A stretch of DNA of 20,767 nucleotides, taken from NCBI GenBank assembly GCA_018898235.1, contig JAHIJU010000366.1, positions 1 to 20,767 on the forward strand, read 5' to 3'. Below the pieces are notes generated by a model. The model made no database searches. It saw only the letters and a list, made by a program, of their open reading frames with translations, and was not told the origin of the DNA. Below, in pieces: positions 1 through 7,312 of the stretch; the first letter of the stretch is position 1, and each line of letters begins with the position of its first letter. Position numbers and translations under genes: made by a program. This DNA is from Actinomycetota bacterium (lineage in GTDB: Bacteria > Actinomycetota > Actinomycetes > Actinomycetales > Cellulomonadaceae).

Positions 1-140
1 TCGAACGCACCGGTGGATGCACCGGACGGAACAGCGGCCCGGGCGATGGTGCCGTCCTCGAGTGCGACCTCGACCTCAACGGTCGGGTTGCCCCGGGAGT
101 CCAGGATCTCGCGGGCGCCGACGGCCTCGATGGTGGCCAT
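1..140 (-). CDS. eno: Enolase, N-terminal fragment (cut by window edge)
   Basis: Enolase converts 2-phosphoglycerate to phosphoenolpyruvate in glycolysis, in the cytoplasm. Only the first 46 codons are in the window. They read MATIEAVGAREILDSRGNPT, then VEVEVALEDG and AAVPSGASTGAF, which is the textbook enolase N-terminus; the SRGNPT and PSGASTG segments are hallmarks, and the second forms the mobile loop over the active site. The ATG at 140 has an excellent Shine-Dalgarno, AAGGAG at 151-146, with a 5-nt spacer. The gene lies downstream of mazG in the same orientation, as in the mfd-mazG-eno neighbourhood of other actinobacteria, but a plus-strand lipoprotein gene intervenes, so eno probably has its own promoter in 152-235. 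The catalytic domain lies outside the window, so integrity cannot be judged. Confidence 0.96.
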   Translation of the reverse strand, partial: MATIEAVGAREILDSRGNPTVEVEVALEDGTIARAAVPSGASTGAF

Positions 141-145
141 GCTTG

Positions 146-151
146 CTCCTT
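146..151 (-). promoter_or_regulatory. Strong ribosome binding site of eno
   Basis: AAGGAG on the minus strand ends 5 nt before the ATG at 140. It is one of the strongest Shine-Dalgarno matches in the window, as expected for a highly expressed glycolytic gene, and it fixes the eno start. Confidence 0.85.
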
Positions 152-223
152 CGACGTTTCGTGTGGGTAACGCCGCCAGCCTAACGAACCCGCAACCCGG
201 CAGCGTCAGGACCTTTGCCGTTG

Positions 224-229
224 TATGTT
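224..229 (+). promoter_or_regulatory. Candidate -10 element giving a leaderless mRNA
   Basis: TATGTT matches the actinobacterial TANNNT -10 consensus and ends 6 nt before the ATG at 236. Transcription would then start at or within a base of the ATG, giving a leaderless message. There is no purine-rich Shine-Dalgarno between it and the ATG, which fits. No clear -35 is visible, which is not unusual in this group. The assignment is inferred from spacing only. Confidence 0.45.
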
Positions 230-235
230 CCCGAC

Positions 236-742
236 ATGGCCACGCACAGGGGGATTTGGGCTGTTGTTCCAGTTGTCGTGCTGCTCGCGAGCTGCACCGC
301 GACCGACAGGGCCGACCCGGCCCCGGAGGCGACGACGTCGGTCTCGGCGACACCCACCGAGGAGGTCACCACCCCGACCCCGCCACAGACCCCCGCGGCA
401 TCACCTCAGTGGCCGCAGGCGCTCAGCGAGAGGGACGCCTGGTACGGCGCGACGCAGCCGACCTGGGCGGTCTACATCGCCGAATCGAAGACGGCCGACG
501 ACCACACGGATCTGACGACCAGACTCACGACGCTCGGCTACCCCGTCATCTGGACGCCCTTGGGGTTCCACACCTCCTCGACGGCTCTCTACGGCGACAC
601 CTCGAACCTTGGGTCCACCGACCGGCCGTGGACGCTGAACCTGTACTTCACCGACGAGGCCGCCGCCACAGCCTTCGTCACACTGTGGGACAGCCCCGTG
701 ATCGGGGTGGCGTCCGGGAGTCCTGCGGCCGACTTCGACTGA
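236..742 (+). CDS. Small secreted lipoprotein with SPOR-like C-terminal segment (function unknown)
   Basis: This 168-aa protein has a type II signal peptide: MATHRGIW, a hydrophobic stretch (residues 8-18), and the lipobox LASC with the lipidated Cys at 20. It should be anchored on the outer face of the cytoplasmic membrane. Residues about 25-60 are a Pro/Thr/Ala-rich linker. The remaining ~105 residues begin near WAVYIAESK, run through a helix-like LTTRLTTLGYPV segment, and end with WTLNLYFTDEAAATAFV. This beta-alpha-beta pattern recalls the peptidoglycan-binding SPOR fold, but the match is only by eye. I chose ATG 236 over TTG 215 because the signal peptide then starts cleanly and a -10 element lies just upstream. 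The gene is convergent with mazG (12 bp apart) and opposite in strand to eno. No specific function is claimed. Confidence 0.8.
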   Translation: MATHRGIWAVVPVVVLLASCTATDRADPAPEATTSVSATPTEEVTTPTPPQTPAASPQWPQALSERDAWYGATQPTWAVYIAESKTADDHTDLTTRLTTLGYPVIWTPLGFHTSSTALYGDTSNLGSTDRPWTLNLYFTDEAAATAFVTLWDSPVIGVASGSPAADFD

Positions 743-754
743 CCGGCCCGGGCC

Positions 755-1432
755 TCACGCCTCCCGGGGTGGCTGGCGTACCTCGGCGGACCGGACGGCG
801 GCCTCCCAGCGCCTCGTCGCCCGGCGCAGCGCACCCTCGGCGTCCGCACCGGGGTGCGCGTGCACGAGGGCGAGCAGCGCGCGACCGAGCTCGCCGTCCT
901 GGTCCGCAGACTCAGCGCGCCGGCCGGACCGCCGCTCAGGACCCTGATCCTGGACGCTGGCGAGGTCGAGCCCGGCGCGGCGAGCACGCTCGGCGAGCTT
1001 CCCGGCCCGCGCGAGCGCCGGGAGCGAGGCAGGTACCCCGTCCAGGGCCGACGCACGCTCGGGCTTCTCGATGCGCTTGAGCCGGTCCCACTGGGCGTGC
1101 AGGTCACCGTCGACCGGGGCATCGGCGAACACGTGCGGGTGCCGGCTCACGAGCTTGGCGACCAGCGTGTCGGCCACATCGTCCAGGTCGAACGGTGCCT
1201 CGGGGTCCTCCTGCGCGATCCGGGCGTGGAACACCACCTGCAGCAGGACGTCGCCGAGCTCCTCGCGCAGTCCTACGCGGTCATCGGCGTCGACGGCCTC
1301 CGCCAGCTCGTGCGCCTCCTCGAGCAGGTACGGCACGAGCGTCGCATGGGTCTGGGCGCCGTCCCACGGGCAACCGCCGGGCGAACGCAGCCGGTCCATC
1401 ACCTCGACCAGGCGGTCGAGCGCCGCAGTCAC
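755..1432 (-). CDS. mazG: MazG family nucleoside triphosphate pyrophosphohydrolase
   Basis: MazG hydrolyses NTPs and dNTPs to monophosphates and pyrophosphate, cleaning abnormal nucleotides and modulating stringent signalling; it is cytoplasmic and Mg-dependent. The 225-aa protein opens with LRSPGGCPWDGAQTHATL, a strong family signature, then the metal-binding motif EEAHE (residues 38-42) and EELGD (57-61). HPHVFAD near residue 100 is also typical. The C-terminal half keeps the second-repeat landmarks ARAGKLAERARRAGLD and ALRRATRRWE, but where the second repeat normally has an ELGD-type motif it reads ELGR, so this repeat lacks the acidic residue and looks degenerate. The GTG start at 1432 has no strong Shine-Dalgarno. 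The SurA-like gene ends 37 bp upstream in the same direction, so co-transcription is likely. Confidence 0.93.
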   Translation of the reverse strand: MTAALDRLVEVMDRLRSPGGCPWDGAQTHATLVPYLLEEAHELAEAVDADDRVGLREELGDVLLQVVFHARIAQEDPEAPFDLDDVADTLVAKLVSRHPHVFADAPVDGDLHAQWDRLKRIEKPERASALDGVPASLPALARAGKLAERARRAGLDLASVQDQGPERRSGRRAESADQDGELGRALLALVHAHPGADAEGALRRATRRWEAAVRSAEVRQPPREA

Positions 1433-1469
1433 GACGCCGGGCTCACGACGCCGTCCCCGCGTCCGGAAC

Positions 1470-2072
1470 TCACTGCGAAGGCGTCGGGGCGGCCGTCGGC
1501 GCAGCGGTGGCGACCTGCCAGGCCGGCGTGGTCGGGGCCGTGACGACGCTGGTCACCGACGTGACCTGCGGGTCGAAGGTGCCGAAGCGCGGGTTCACCG
1601 AGATCGACGCGGCCTTCAGCTCGGCCGCGATCTCCTTGGCGATCGCCGGGGCATCGGTCGACTGCGAGATCTTGTTCGCGGTCAGCTCGAACCGGGCGAT
1701 GGCGATGGTCCCGGTCGAGTCGGGCGCGGCCGACTTCCCCTGGAAGGCGGCCGCGATCGCCGTCTTCGCATCGTCCGCCGAGACCGCCAGGTCGTGCTTC
1801 TCGGCGACCTTCACGTAGATGGGCTCGAGCACCAGCTCGTTGAGCACGGCGGACGCGGCGATCTCACCCGACAACGGCTTGAAGTCGGAGATCGTCGTGG
1901 CGACCTCCTGCGTGGTGATCTGCTGACCGTTCACCGTCGCCGCGACCCCCGGCTTCGCCGAGCACCCCGCGAGCGCACCGACCACGGCCGCGGTGCTCAC
2001 CACGAGCGCCACCGACCTGCGCGCCCCTGGTCGAAGCGCTCCGGCCCGACGTCCACCCGACCGAACGATCAC
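1470..2072 (-). CDS. Lipoprotein with SurA N-terminal-like chaperone segment
   Basis: The 200-aa product has a twin-Arg-like basic N-terminus, a hydrophobic segment and the lipobox LAGC, with lipidated Cys37. Directly after it comes AATVNGQQITTQEVATTISDF, which resembles the start of the SurA_N/SurA_N_3 chaperone domain found in extracytoplasmic foldases. No parvulin PPIase domain follows; the chain ends in an Ala/Pro/Thr-rich tail. It may therefore hold or assist folding of exported proteins without isomerase activity (inference). The start is GTG 2072 because GGAGGT lies 5 nt upstream of it, whereas GTGs further up lack a site. It lies between mfd and mazG in the same orientation. A TACGAT -10-like hexamer at 2112-2107 may give it its own promoter. 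Confidence 0.82.
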   Translation of the reverse strand: MIVRSGGRRAGALRPGARRSVALVVSTAAVVGALAGCSAKPGVAATVNGQQITTQEVATTISDFKPLSGEIAASAVLNELVLEPIYVKVAEKHDLAVSADDAKTAIAAAFQGKSAAPDSTGTIAIARFELTANKISQSTDAPAIAKEIAAELKAASISVNPRFGTFDPQVTSVTSVVTAPTTPAWQVATAAPTAAPTPSQ

Positions 2073-2106
2073 CGCTGACCTCCACACCTCGACACTGGCC
2101 GGGCAC

Positions 2107-2112
2107 ATCGTA
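2107..2112 (-). promoter_or_regulatory. Candidate -10 element for the SurA-like lipoprotein gene
   Basis: On the minus strand TACGAT fits TANNNT and lies in the 67-bp gap after mfd, about 35 nt before the GTG at 2072. No convincing -35 is present. It would allow the lipoprotein and mazG to be expressed apart from mfd. This is a pattern match only. Confidence 0.3.
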
Positions 2113-2139
2113 GGCCCCCGACCTGGTGGCCCGGGCCGC

Positions 2140-5100
2140 TCAACCGTGCCGCGTGCCCACCGTCGCCGCGGCCGAGACATCACCCAGCAGGACCGCGTCG
2201 ATGAGCTGGCGGGCCCAGCGCAGCACGTCACCACCGTGCAGCGGCTTGCCACCGATCCGCGCCGTCGTCGGGAACGGCACGAGCACCGTGCGGACCGCCG
2301 GTTTGAGCACGACACCGGGGTACAGCCGCTTGAGGCGCAGCTGTGCCGACTCGGCCAGCTCCACCGGCGCGAACCGCACGAAGCGGCCCTGCGCGGTGAC
2401 GTCGGACAGCCCGGCCCGACGCGCGTGCAGGCGGAAGCCCGCCACCTCGAACAGGTTCTCGACGGGTTCCGGGACCGGACCGTACCGGTCGACCAGCCCG
2501 GCCCGCGCTGCGGCCAGACCGGCCTCGTCGGTGGCCGTGGCGATCGTCCGGTACGCCTCCAGGCGCAGCCGTTCGTGCGCGATGTAGTCGTGCGGCAGGT
2601 GCGCATCGACCGGCAGCTCGATCGTCACATCGGGCAGCTCGGTCGACTCCTCGCCGCGGAACTCCGCGACGGCCTCCCCCACCATCCGGATGTAGAGGTC
2701 GAAGCCGACGCCCTCGATGTGCCCCGACTGCTCGCCGCCGAGCAGGTTGCCCGCGCCGCGGATCTCCAGGTCCTTCATCGCCACGGCCATCCCCGCACCG
2801 AGGTCGGTGTTCGCCGCGATCGTCGCCAGCCGGTCGTGGGCCGTCTCGGTGAGCGGCACCTCGGGCGGGTACAGGAAGTACGCGTACGCCCGCTCCCGAC
2901 CCCGGCCGACCCGGCCACGCAGCTGGTGCAGCTGGGACAGGCCCAACCGGTCCGCCCGCTCCAGGATGAGGGTGTTGGCGTTCGAGATGTCCAGCCCGGT
3001 CTCGATGATCGTCGTGCAGACGAGGACGTCGAACTGCTTCTCCCAGAAGTCGAGCATGACCTTCTCGAGCTGGCCCTCGCCCATCTTCCCGTGGGCCACC
3101 GCGATGCGCGCCTCCGGCACCAGCTGCTGAAGGCGCTCGGCGGCCCGGTGGATCGACTCGACCCGGTTGTGCACGTAGAACACCTGGCCCTCGCGCAGCA
3201 GCTCGCGGCGGATGGCGGCCGAGATCTGCTTCTCGTCGTACGCACCGACGAAGGTCAGCACCGGGTGCCGTTCCTCGGGCGGCGTGGCCAGCGTCGACAT
3301 CTCGCGGATCCCGGTGACCGCCATCTCCAGGGTGCGCGGGATCGGGGTCGCGCTCATCGCGAGCACGTCGACGTTGGTGCGCAGCGCCTTGAGCGTCTCC
3401 TTGTGCTCGACGCCGAACCGCTGCTCCTCGTCGACCACGACGAGCCCCAGGTCCTTGAACCGGACGCTGCCCGTGAGCAGCCGGTGGGTACCGATCACCA
3501 CATCGACGCTGCCGTCGGCCAGCCCGTCGAGCACAGCCTTCGACTCGGCGTCGCTCTGGAACCGGGACAACGCCTTCACGGTCACGGGGAACGGTGCGTA
3601 CCGCTCGACGAAGGTGTCGTAGTGCTGCTGGACCAGCAACGTGGTCGGCACCAGGACAGCGACCTGCTTACCGTCCTGCACCGCCTTGAACGCCGCGCGG
3701 ACCGCGATCTCCGTCTTGCCGTAGCCGACGTCGCCGCAGATCAGCCGGTCCATCGGGATCGGCTTGGCCATATCGGCCTTGACCTCGTCGATCGTGACGA
3801 GCTGATCCGCGGTCTCGGTGTAGGTGAAGGCATCCTCGAGCTCGCGCTGCCACGGCGTGTCCGGTCCGAAGGCGTGACCCGGCGTGGCCATCCGCGCCGA
3901 GTAGAGCCGGATGAGCTCGGCAGCGATCTCCCGGACCGCCTTGCGCGCCCGGCCCTTGGTCCGGGCCCAGTCGCCGCCCCCCATCTTCGACAGGCTCGGC
4001 GCTTCACCGCCCACGTACTTGGTGACCTGGTCCAGGGCATCGCTCGGGACGAACAGCCGGTCCCCCGGCTGGCCGCGTTTGCTCGACGCGTACTCGATCA
4101 CCAGGTACTCGCGGGTCGCCGCACTGGCCCCCGACCCGATGGTGCGCTGCACCAGCTCGAGGAACCGGCCCACGCCGTGCTGCTCGTGCACCACGAGGTC
4201 GCCCGGGCGCAGCTGCAACGGGTCGACGACGTTGCGCCGACGGCTCGGCATCTTCCGCATGTCGCGGGTGGAGGTGCCCTGGCGCCCGGTGAGGTCGGAC
4301 TCGCTGAACACCGCCAGCATGAGCTCGGGGGCCACGAACCCCGGCCCGAGCTGGGCCGGGACGACGTGCACGATCCCGCCCTCGGGCACGGCGTCGAGGC
4401 CCGCGACCAGTCGCGCCGGCACCTGGGCGGCGCCCAGCTGCTCGACCATGCGCTGGGCCGGACCGTGACCGTCGGTCGTCAGCACGAGCCGCCAGCCCGC
4501 CTGCTGCAGGGCACGCACATCGGCGACCGCACGTTCGACGTCGCCGCGGTAGTGCTCGACGTCACGGGCGCCGACGGTCAACAGGTGCGACCCGTCGACG
4601 CCGTCCTGCTCACCGTCGAGCGCGAACGGGGACAGGGTCCACCAGCCGAGCCCGCGGACCGCGGCCAGGTCACGGGCCTGCGCGAAGGTGAGGAACGAGG
4701 CCGCCGACAGGTCGAGCGGCGTCGATCCGCCCGCGGCGGCCGAGGTCCACGCCGCCTCGAGGAACTCCTGGGTGGTGGCCACCAGGTCGTGCGCCCGCCG
4801 ACGGATCCGCTCGGGGTCGACCAGGACGAGCAGGGCATCCTCGTCGACCAGGCCGAGCACCGGCACCATCTCGTCGACCAGGGCCGGGGCCAACGACTCC
4901 ATGCCCTCCACGGCGATGCCCTGGGCGAGCTTGTCGAGCAGGTCCACCGCGCCCGGCAGCTGCGGCACCAGCGCCGCAGCCCGCGCCCGCACCGCATCGG
5001 TCAGCAGGATCTCCCGGCACGGCGGCGCCCACAGGCCGCGGTCGGACACCTCAAGGCTGCGCTGGTCGGCGACCGAGAACCAGCGGATCTCCTCGACCGC

Positions 5101-5727
5101 ATCGCCCCACAGCTCGAGCCGCAGCGGATGGTCCTCCGTGGGCGGGAACACGTCGAGGATGCCGCCGCGCACGGCGAACTCACCCCGACGCTCCACCATG
5201 TCGACCCGGGTGTAGGCGGCGGCGACGAGCCGGGTGGACAGGTCGTCCAGGTCCACCGCGGCCCCGACCTCCACCGCCACCGGTTCGAGCTCGCCCAGCC
5301 CGACGACCACCGGCTGCAGCAGCGCGCGCACCGGGACCACCAGCACCCGGACCGGACCGGCCGGCCCGTCCGGCTCCGGGTGTGCCAGCCGCCGGAACAC
5401 CGCCAGCCGCCGGGCGACGGTGTCCGCGCGCGGCGAGAGCCGCTCGTGCGGCAGCGTCTCCCACGCCGGCAGCACCGCCACGACCTCGGCCGGCAGGTAG
5501 CAGCGCAGCGCATCGGCGAGCTCGTCGGCGTCCCTGCCGGTGGCGGTGACCACGACGAGCGGACGCCCCGCGGCCCCGCCCGCCGCCCCGGCCATCGCGG
5601 CCAGCAGCGGTGCACGCACCCCCGCGGGGCCGACGACGTCCAGCTCGCCGCGGACGCGGACCTGGTCGAGGGCAGCGCGCAAGGAGGGCTCGGCGAGCAG
5701 GGCGGGGACGATGCCGGTGAGGTTCAT
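2140..5727 (-). CDS. mfd: Transcription-repair coupling factor Mfd
   Basis: Mfd is a DNA translocase that displaces RNA polymerase stalled at lesions and recruits UvrA for transcription-coupled repair. The 1195-aa length is normal for the family. Domains in order: a UvrB-like N-terminal module (about 1-450, with LPAWETLPHERLSP and RGGILDVFPP), the RNA-polymerase-interacting domain starting near residue 505 at LRPGDLVVHEQHGVGRF, then a RecG-like helicase core. The Walker A motif is GDVGYGKTE with Lys671, and Walker B is DEEQ at 766-769. The translocation region has SATPIPRTLEMA and GRVGRGRERAYAY. A C-terminal TRCF domain ends the chain. The ATG at 5727 follows AAGGAC with good spacing; a longer in-frame extension to 6027 was rejected because it runs antisense into lhgO. 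It is divergent from lhgO. Confidence 0.98.
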   Translation of the reverse strand: MNLTGIVPALLAEPSLRAALDQVRVRGELDVVGPAGVRAPLLAAMAGAAGGAAGRPLVVVTATGRDADELADALRCYLPAEVVAVLPAWETLPHERLSPRADTVARRLAVFRRLAHPEPDGPAGPVRVLVVPVRALLQPVVVGLGELEPVAVEVGAAVDLDDLSTRLVAAAYTRVDMVERRGEFAVRGGILDVFPPTEDHPLRLELWGDAVEEIRWFSVADQRSLEVSDRGLWAPPCREILLTDAVRARAAALVPQLPGAVDLLDKLAQGIAVEGMESLAPALVDEMVPVLGLVDEDALLVLVDPERIRRRAHDLVATTQEFLEAAWTSAAAGGSTPLDLSAASFLTFAQARDLAAVRGLGWWTLSPFALDGEQDGVDGSHLLTVGARDVEHYRGDVERAVADVRALQQAGWRLVLTTDGHGPAQRMVEQLGAAQVPARLVAGLDAVPEGGIVHVVPAQLGPGFVAPELMLAVFSESDLTGRQGTSTRDMRKMPSRRRNVVDPLQLRPGDLVVHEQHGVGRFLELVQRTIGSGASAATREYLVIEYASSKRGQPGDRLFVPSDALDQVTKYVGGEAPSLSKMGGGDWARTKGRARKAVREIAAELIRLYSARMATPGHAFGPDTPWQRELEDAFTYTETADQLVTIDEVKADMAKPIPMDRLICGDVGYGKTEIAVRAAFKAVQDGKQVAVLVPTTLLVQQHYDTFVERYAPFPVTVKALSRFQSDAESKAVLDGLADGSVDVVIGTHRLLTGSVRFKDLGLVVVDEEQRFGVEHKETLKALRTNVDVLAMSATPIPRTLEMAVTGIREMSTLATPPEERHPVLTFVGAYDEKQISAAIRRELLREGQVFYVHNRVESIHRAAERLQQLVPEARIAVAHGKMGEGQLEKVMLDFWEKQFDVLVCTTIIETGLDISNANTLILERADRLGLSQLHQLRGRVGRGRERAYAYFLYPPEVPLTETAHDRLATIAANTDLGAGMAVAMKDLEIRGAGNLLGGEQSGHIEGVGFDLYIRMVGEAVAEFRGEESTELPDVTIELPVDAHLPHDYIAHERLRLEAYRTIATATDEAGLAAARAGLVDRYGPVPEPVENLFEVAGFRLHARRAGLSDVTAQGRFVRFAPVELAESAQLRLKRLYPGVVLKPAVRTVLVPFPTTARIGGKPLHGGDVLRWARQLIDAVLLGDVSAAATVGTRHG

Positions 5728-5807
5728 GGGTCCTTGCGGCCGCCGGGGTGGGGGACGACCGGGGCGGACCCCGCGGGGGCCCAGCGTCCCGGTCCGGCGC
5801 CGCATCC

Positions 5808-5813
5808 ATCTTA
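5808..5813 (-). promoter_or_regulatory. Candidate -10 element for mfd
   Basis: On the minus strand TAAGAT fits TANNNT and would start transcription near 5801, giving a leader of about 74 nt. A clear -35 is not visible. It lies in the 157-bp divergent gap between mfd and lhgO; TACCCT at 5844-5849 on the plus strand is an equally tentative -10 for lhgO. Confidence 0.3.
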
Positions 5814-5884
5814 GGAGCGCCCGCCCACACCGGACGCTGGCGCTACCCTGCCGCGGGGACCTGCCCCGAGGACGGAGGTTCGTC

Positions 5885-7075
5885 GTGGCACACATCGTCG
5901 TCGTGGGGGCAGGGATCGTGGGGCTGGCCACCGCCGCCCGACTGACCCGCGCGGGGCACGTCGTCACCGTGCTGGACAAGGAACGCGCGGTCGCGACCCA
6001 CCAGACCGGGCGCAACTCGGGCGTCATGCACTCCGGCCTGTACTACGCACCGGGCAGCCTCAAGGCGGCCATGGCCGTGGCCGGGCAACGCAGCATGCTC
6101 GCCTTCGCCCGTGAGCGCGGGATCGCGGCGCGGGTGACCGGCAAGCTCGTCGTCGCGAGCCGCCCGGAGCAGGTCGAGGGACTGCACACCCTCGCCGGAC
6201 GCGCCGTGGACAACGGGGTGCCCGCCCAGCTCGTCGACCGGGCCGGAGCTCGTGAGAAGGAGCCCCACGTCGCCGGCGTCGAGGCACTGTGGGTCTCCTC
6301 GACCGGCATCGTCGACTACCCGGGCGTCTGCCGCGCGCTCGCCGACGACGTGCGCGACGGCGGCGGCAGGGTGGCGCTCGGTGCCCGGCTCGTCGCCGCC
6401 CGGGACACCGGCAGCACCGTTCGGGTGCGGGTGGCGACGGACGACGGCCGGTCCGAGCTGCGGGCCGACGCCCTCGTCGCGTGCGCCGGTCTGCAGGCGG
6501 ACCGTGTCGCCCGCGCGTGCGAGATCGAACCCGAGGCCCGGATCGTCCCGTTCCGCGGCGAGTACTTCGAGCTGACTCCGGCCAAGGCCGCCCTCGTCCG
6601 CGGCCTGGTCTACCCGGTGCCCGACCCCCGGTTCCCGTTCCTCGGCGTCCACCTGACCCGGACGGTGACCGGCTGCGTGCACGTGGGACCGAACGCCGTG
6701 CTCGCCCTCGCCCGCGAGGGCTACACCTGGCACGACGTGGTGCCCGCGGACGTGGCCGATGCGTTCACCTGGCCCGGGCTGTGGCACCTGGCCGCGCGCA
6801 ACCTCGTGCCGGGGTCCCGTGAGGTCGTCCGCTCGCTCGACCGCCGCGCCTTCGCCCGCAGCGTCGCCGAGCTGCTCCCCGGGGTGCGCGCCGAGAACCT
6901 CGTCCCCGCGCCCGCCGGGGTCCGCGCCCAGGCCCTGCGTCGGGACGGCCGCCTGGTCGACGACTTCCTCATCCAGTCGACCGAACGCCAGGTCCACGTG
7001 CTGAACGCGCCGTCGCCGGCTGCGACCTGCGCACTGGAGATCGCCGCGCACATCACGGAGCAGCTCGCTCTCTGA
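5885..7075 (+). CDS. lhgO: L-2-hydroxyglutarate oxidase-like FAD-dependent oxidoreductase
   Basis: LhgO-type enzymes are FAD flavoproteins of the DAO superfamily that oxidise L-2-hydroxyglutarate to 2-oxoglutarate, usually passing electrons to the membrane quinone pool or to oxygen. The 396-aa length fits. The N-terminus is a dinucleotide-binding fold with GAGIVG at residues 8-13 and an acidic end of strand 2 (VLDKE). HQTGRNSGVMHSGLYY, near residues 39-54, is characteristic of the LhgO/YgaF group. GIVDYPGVCRALADD and VPFRGEYFEL further support it. GTG 5885 is the start because GGAGG at 5874-5878 lies 6 nt upstream; upstream frame extensions are antisense to mfd. No partner genes of glutarate metabolism are adjacent, so the substrate rests on family resemblance. 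It appears monocistronic, with the structured region after 7076 downstream. Confidence 0.92.
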   Translation: MAHIVVVGAGIVGLATAARLTRAGHVVTVLDKERAVATHQTGRNSGVMHSGLYYAPGSLKAAMAVAGQRSMLAFARERGIAARVTGKLVVASRPEQVEGLHTLAGRAVDNGVPAQLVDRAGAREKEPHVAGVEALWVSSTGIVDYPGVCRALADDVRDGGGRVALGARLVAARDTGSTVRVRVATDDGRSELRADALVACAGLQADRVARACEIEPEARIVPFRGEYFELTPAKAALVRGLVYPVPDPRFPFLGVHLTRTVTGCVHVGPNAVLALAREGYTWHDVVPADVADAFTWPGLWHLAARNLVPGSREVVRSLDRRAFARSVAELLPGVRAENLVPAPAGVRAQALRRDGRLVDDFLIQSTERQVHVLNAPSPAATCALEIAAHITEQLAL

Positions 7076-7088
7076 CCCAGCGCACAGG

Positions 7089-7133
7089 CCCCCGCCCGCC
7101 CTCGCTCCCGCCCGCCCCCTCTCCCGCCCGCCC
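7089..7133 (-). other. Dense G-run tract on the minus strand (potential G-quadruplex)
   Basis: The plus strand has nine runs of three to five C separated by one to five bases, with no A and only single Gs or short T-containing spacers. The minus strand therefore has nine G-runs; several sets of four satisfy the G3-N1-7 pattern, for example runs separated by 1, 1 and 5 nt at 7089-7109. The tract sits 14 bp after the lhgO stop and abuts the large inverted repeat. It could slow polymerase after lhgO or be a folding element in DNA. This is a sequence property only. Confidence 0.7.
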
Positions 7134-7199
7134 ACACCCGCGATTCCGCGGCCTGGCAGGGCGGGAACCTGCCCAACCGCGGAATCGCGGGTGTGGGCG
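7129..7199. repeat. 23-bp perfect inverted repeat with a nested hairpin in the loop
   Basis: Arms 7129-7151 and 7177-7199 are perfectly complementary over 23 bp; the left arm contains CCACACCCGCGATTCCGCGG. The 25-nt loop itself folds: GGCAGG (7155-7160) pairs with CCTGCC (7168-7173) around a 7-nt loop. As RNA it would be a very stable two-tier hairpin in either direction. Its place after lhgO suits a terminator, although no T-tract follows, and such symmetry also fits a cruciform, protein-binding site or REP-like dispersed element. Confidence 0.85.
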
Positions 7200-7276
7200 C
7201 ACGCGTGAACCCCGTGGGCGCACGCGTGAACCCCGTGGGCGCACGGGTGAACCCCGGGGACGGACGGGTGAATTCG
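7193..7276 (+). repeat. 21-bp tandem repeat, three good copies plus a degenerate fourth
   Basis: The unit begins GTGGGCGCAC and ends GTGAACCCC. Copies are at 7193-7213, 7214-7234 (identical) and 7235-7255 (one change, C to G), with a decayed copy at 7256-7276. The first copy begins inside the right arm of the inverted repeat, sharing GTGGGCG, so the two structures interlock. The 21-bp period is two helical turns, which would put repeated protein sites on one face of the DNA. The period is also a multiple of three, which keeps a spurious frame open. Confidence 0.85.
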
Positions 7277-7312
7277 CACCGGCACGCCCACCGGGACGAC
7301 AGGCGGTGGGGA

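Noticed and set aside
745..754. Palindrome GGCCCGGGCC between the lipoprotein and mazG as a terminator
   Set aside because: A 10-bp perfect palindrome with no loop cannot form a stable hairpin, and such GC palindromes are frequent by chance here.
1993..5814. 1273-residue plus-strand open frame opposite mfd
   Set aside because: It is rich in Arg, His, Gln and Asp with no recognisable domain, and exists because GC-rich codons keep the opposite frame open. The minus strand encodes a complete Mfd.
5728..6027. N-terminal extension of Mfd beyond ATG 5727
   Set aside because: The extra residues are antisense to lhgO and low in complexity; MNLTGIVPALL with its RBS matches the normal family start and length.
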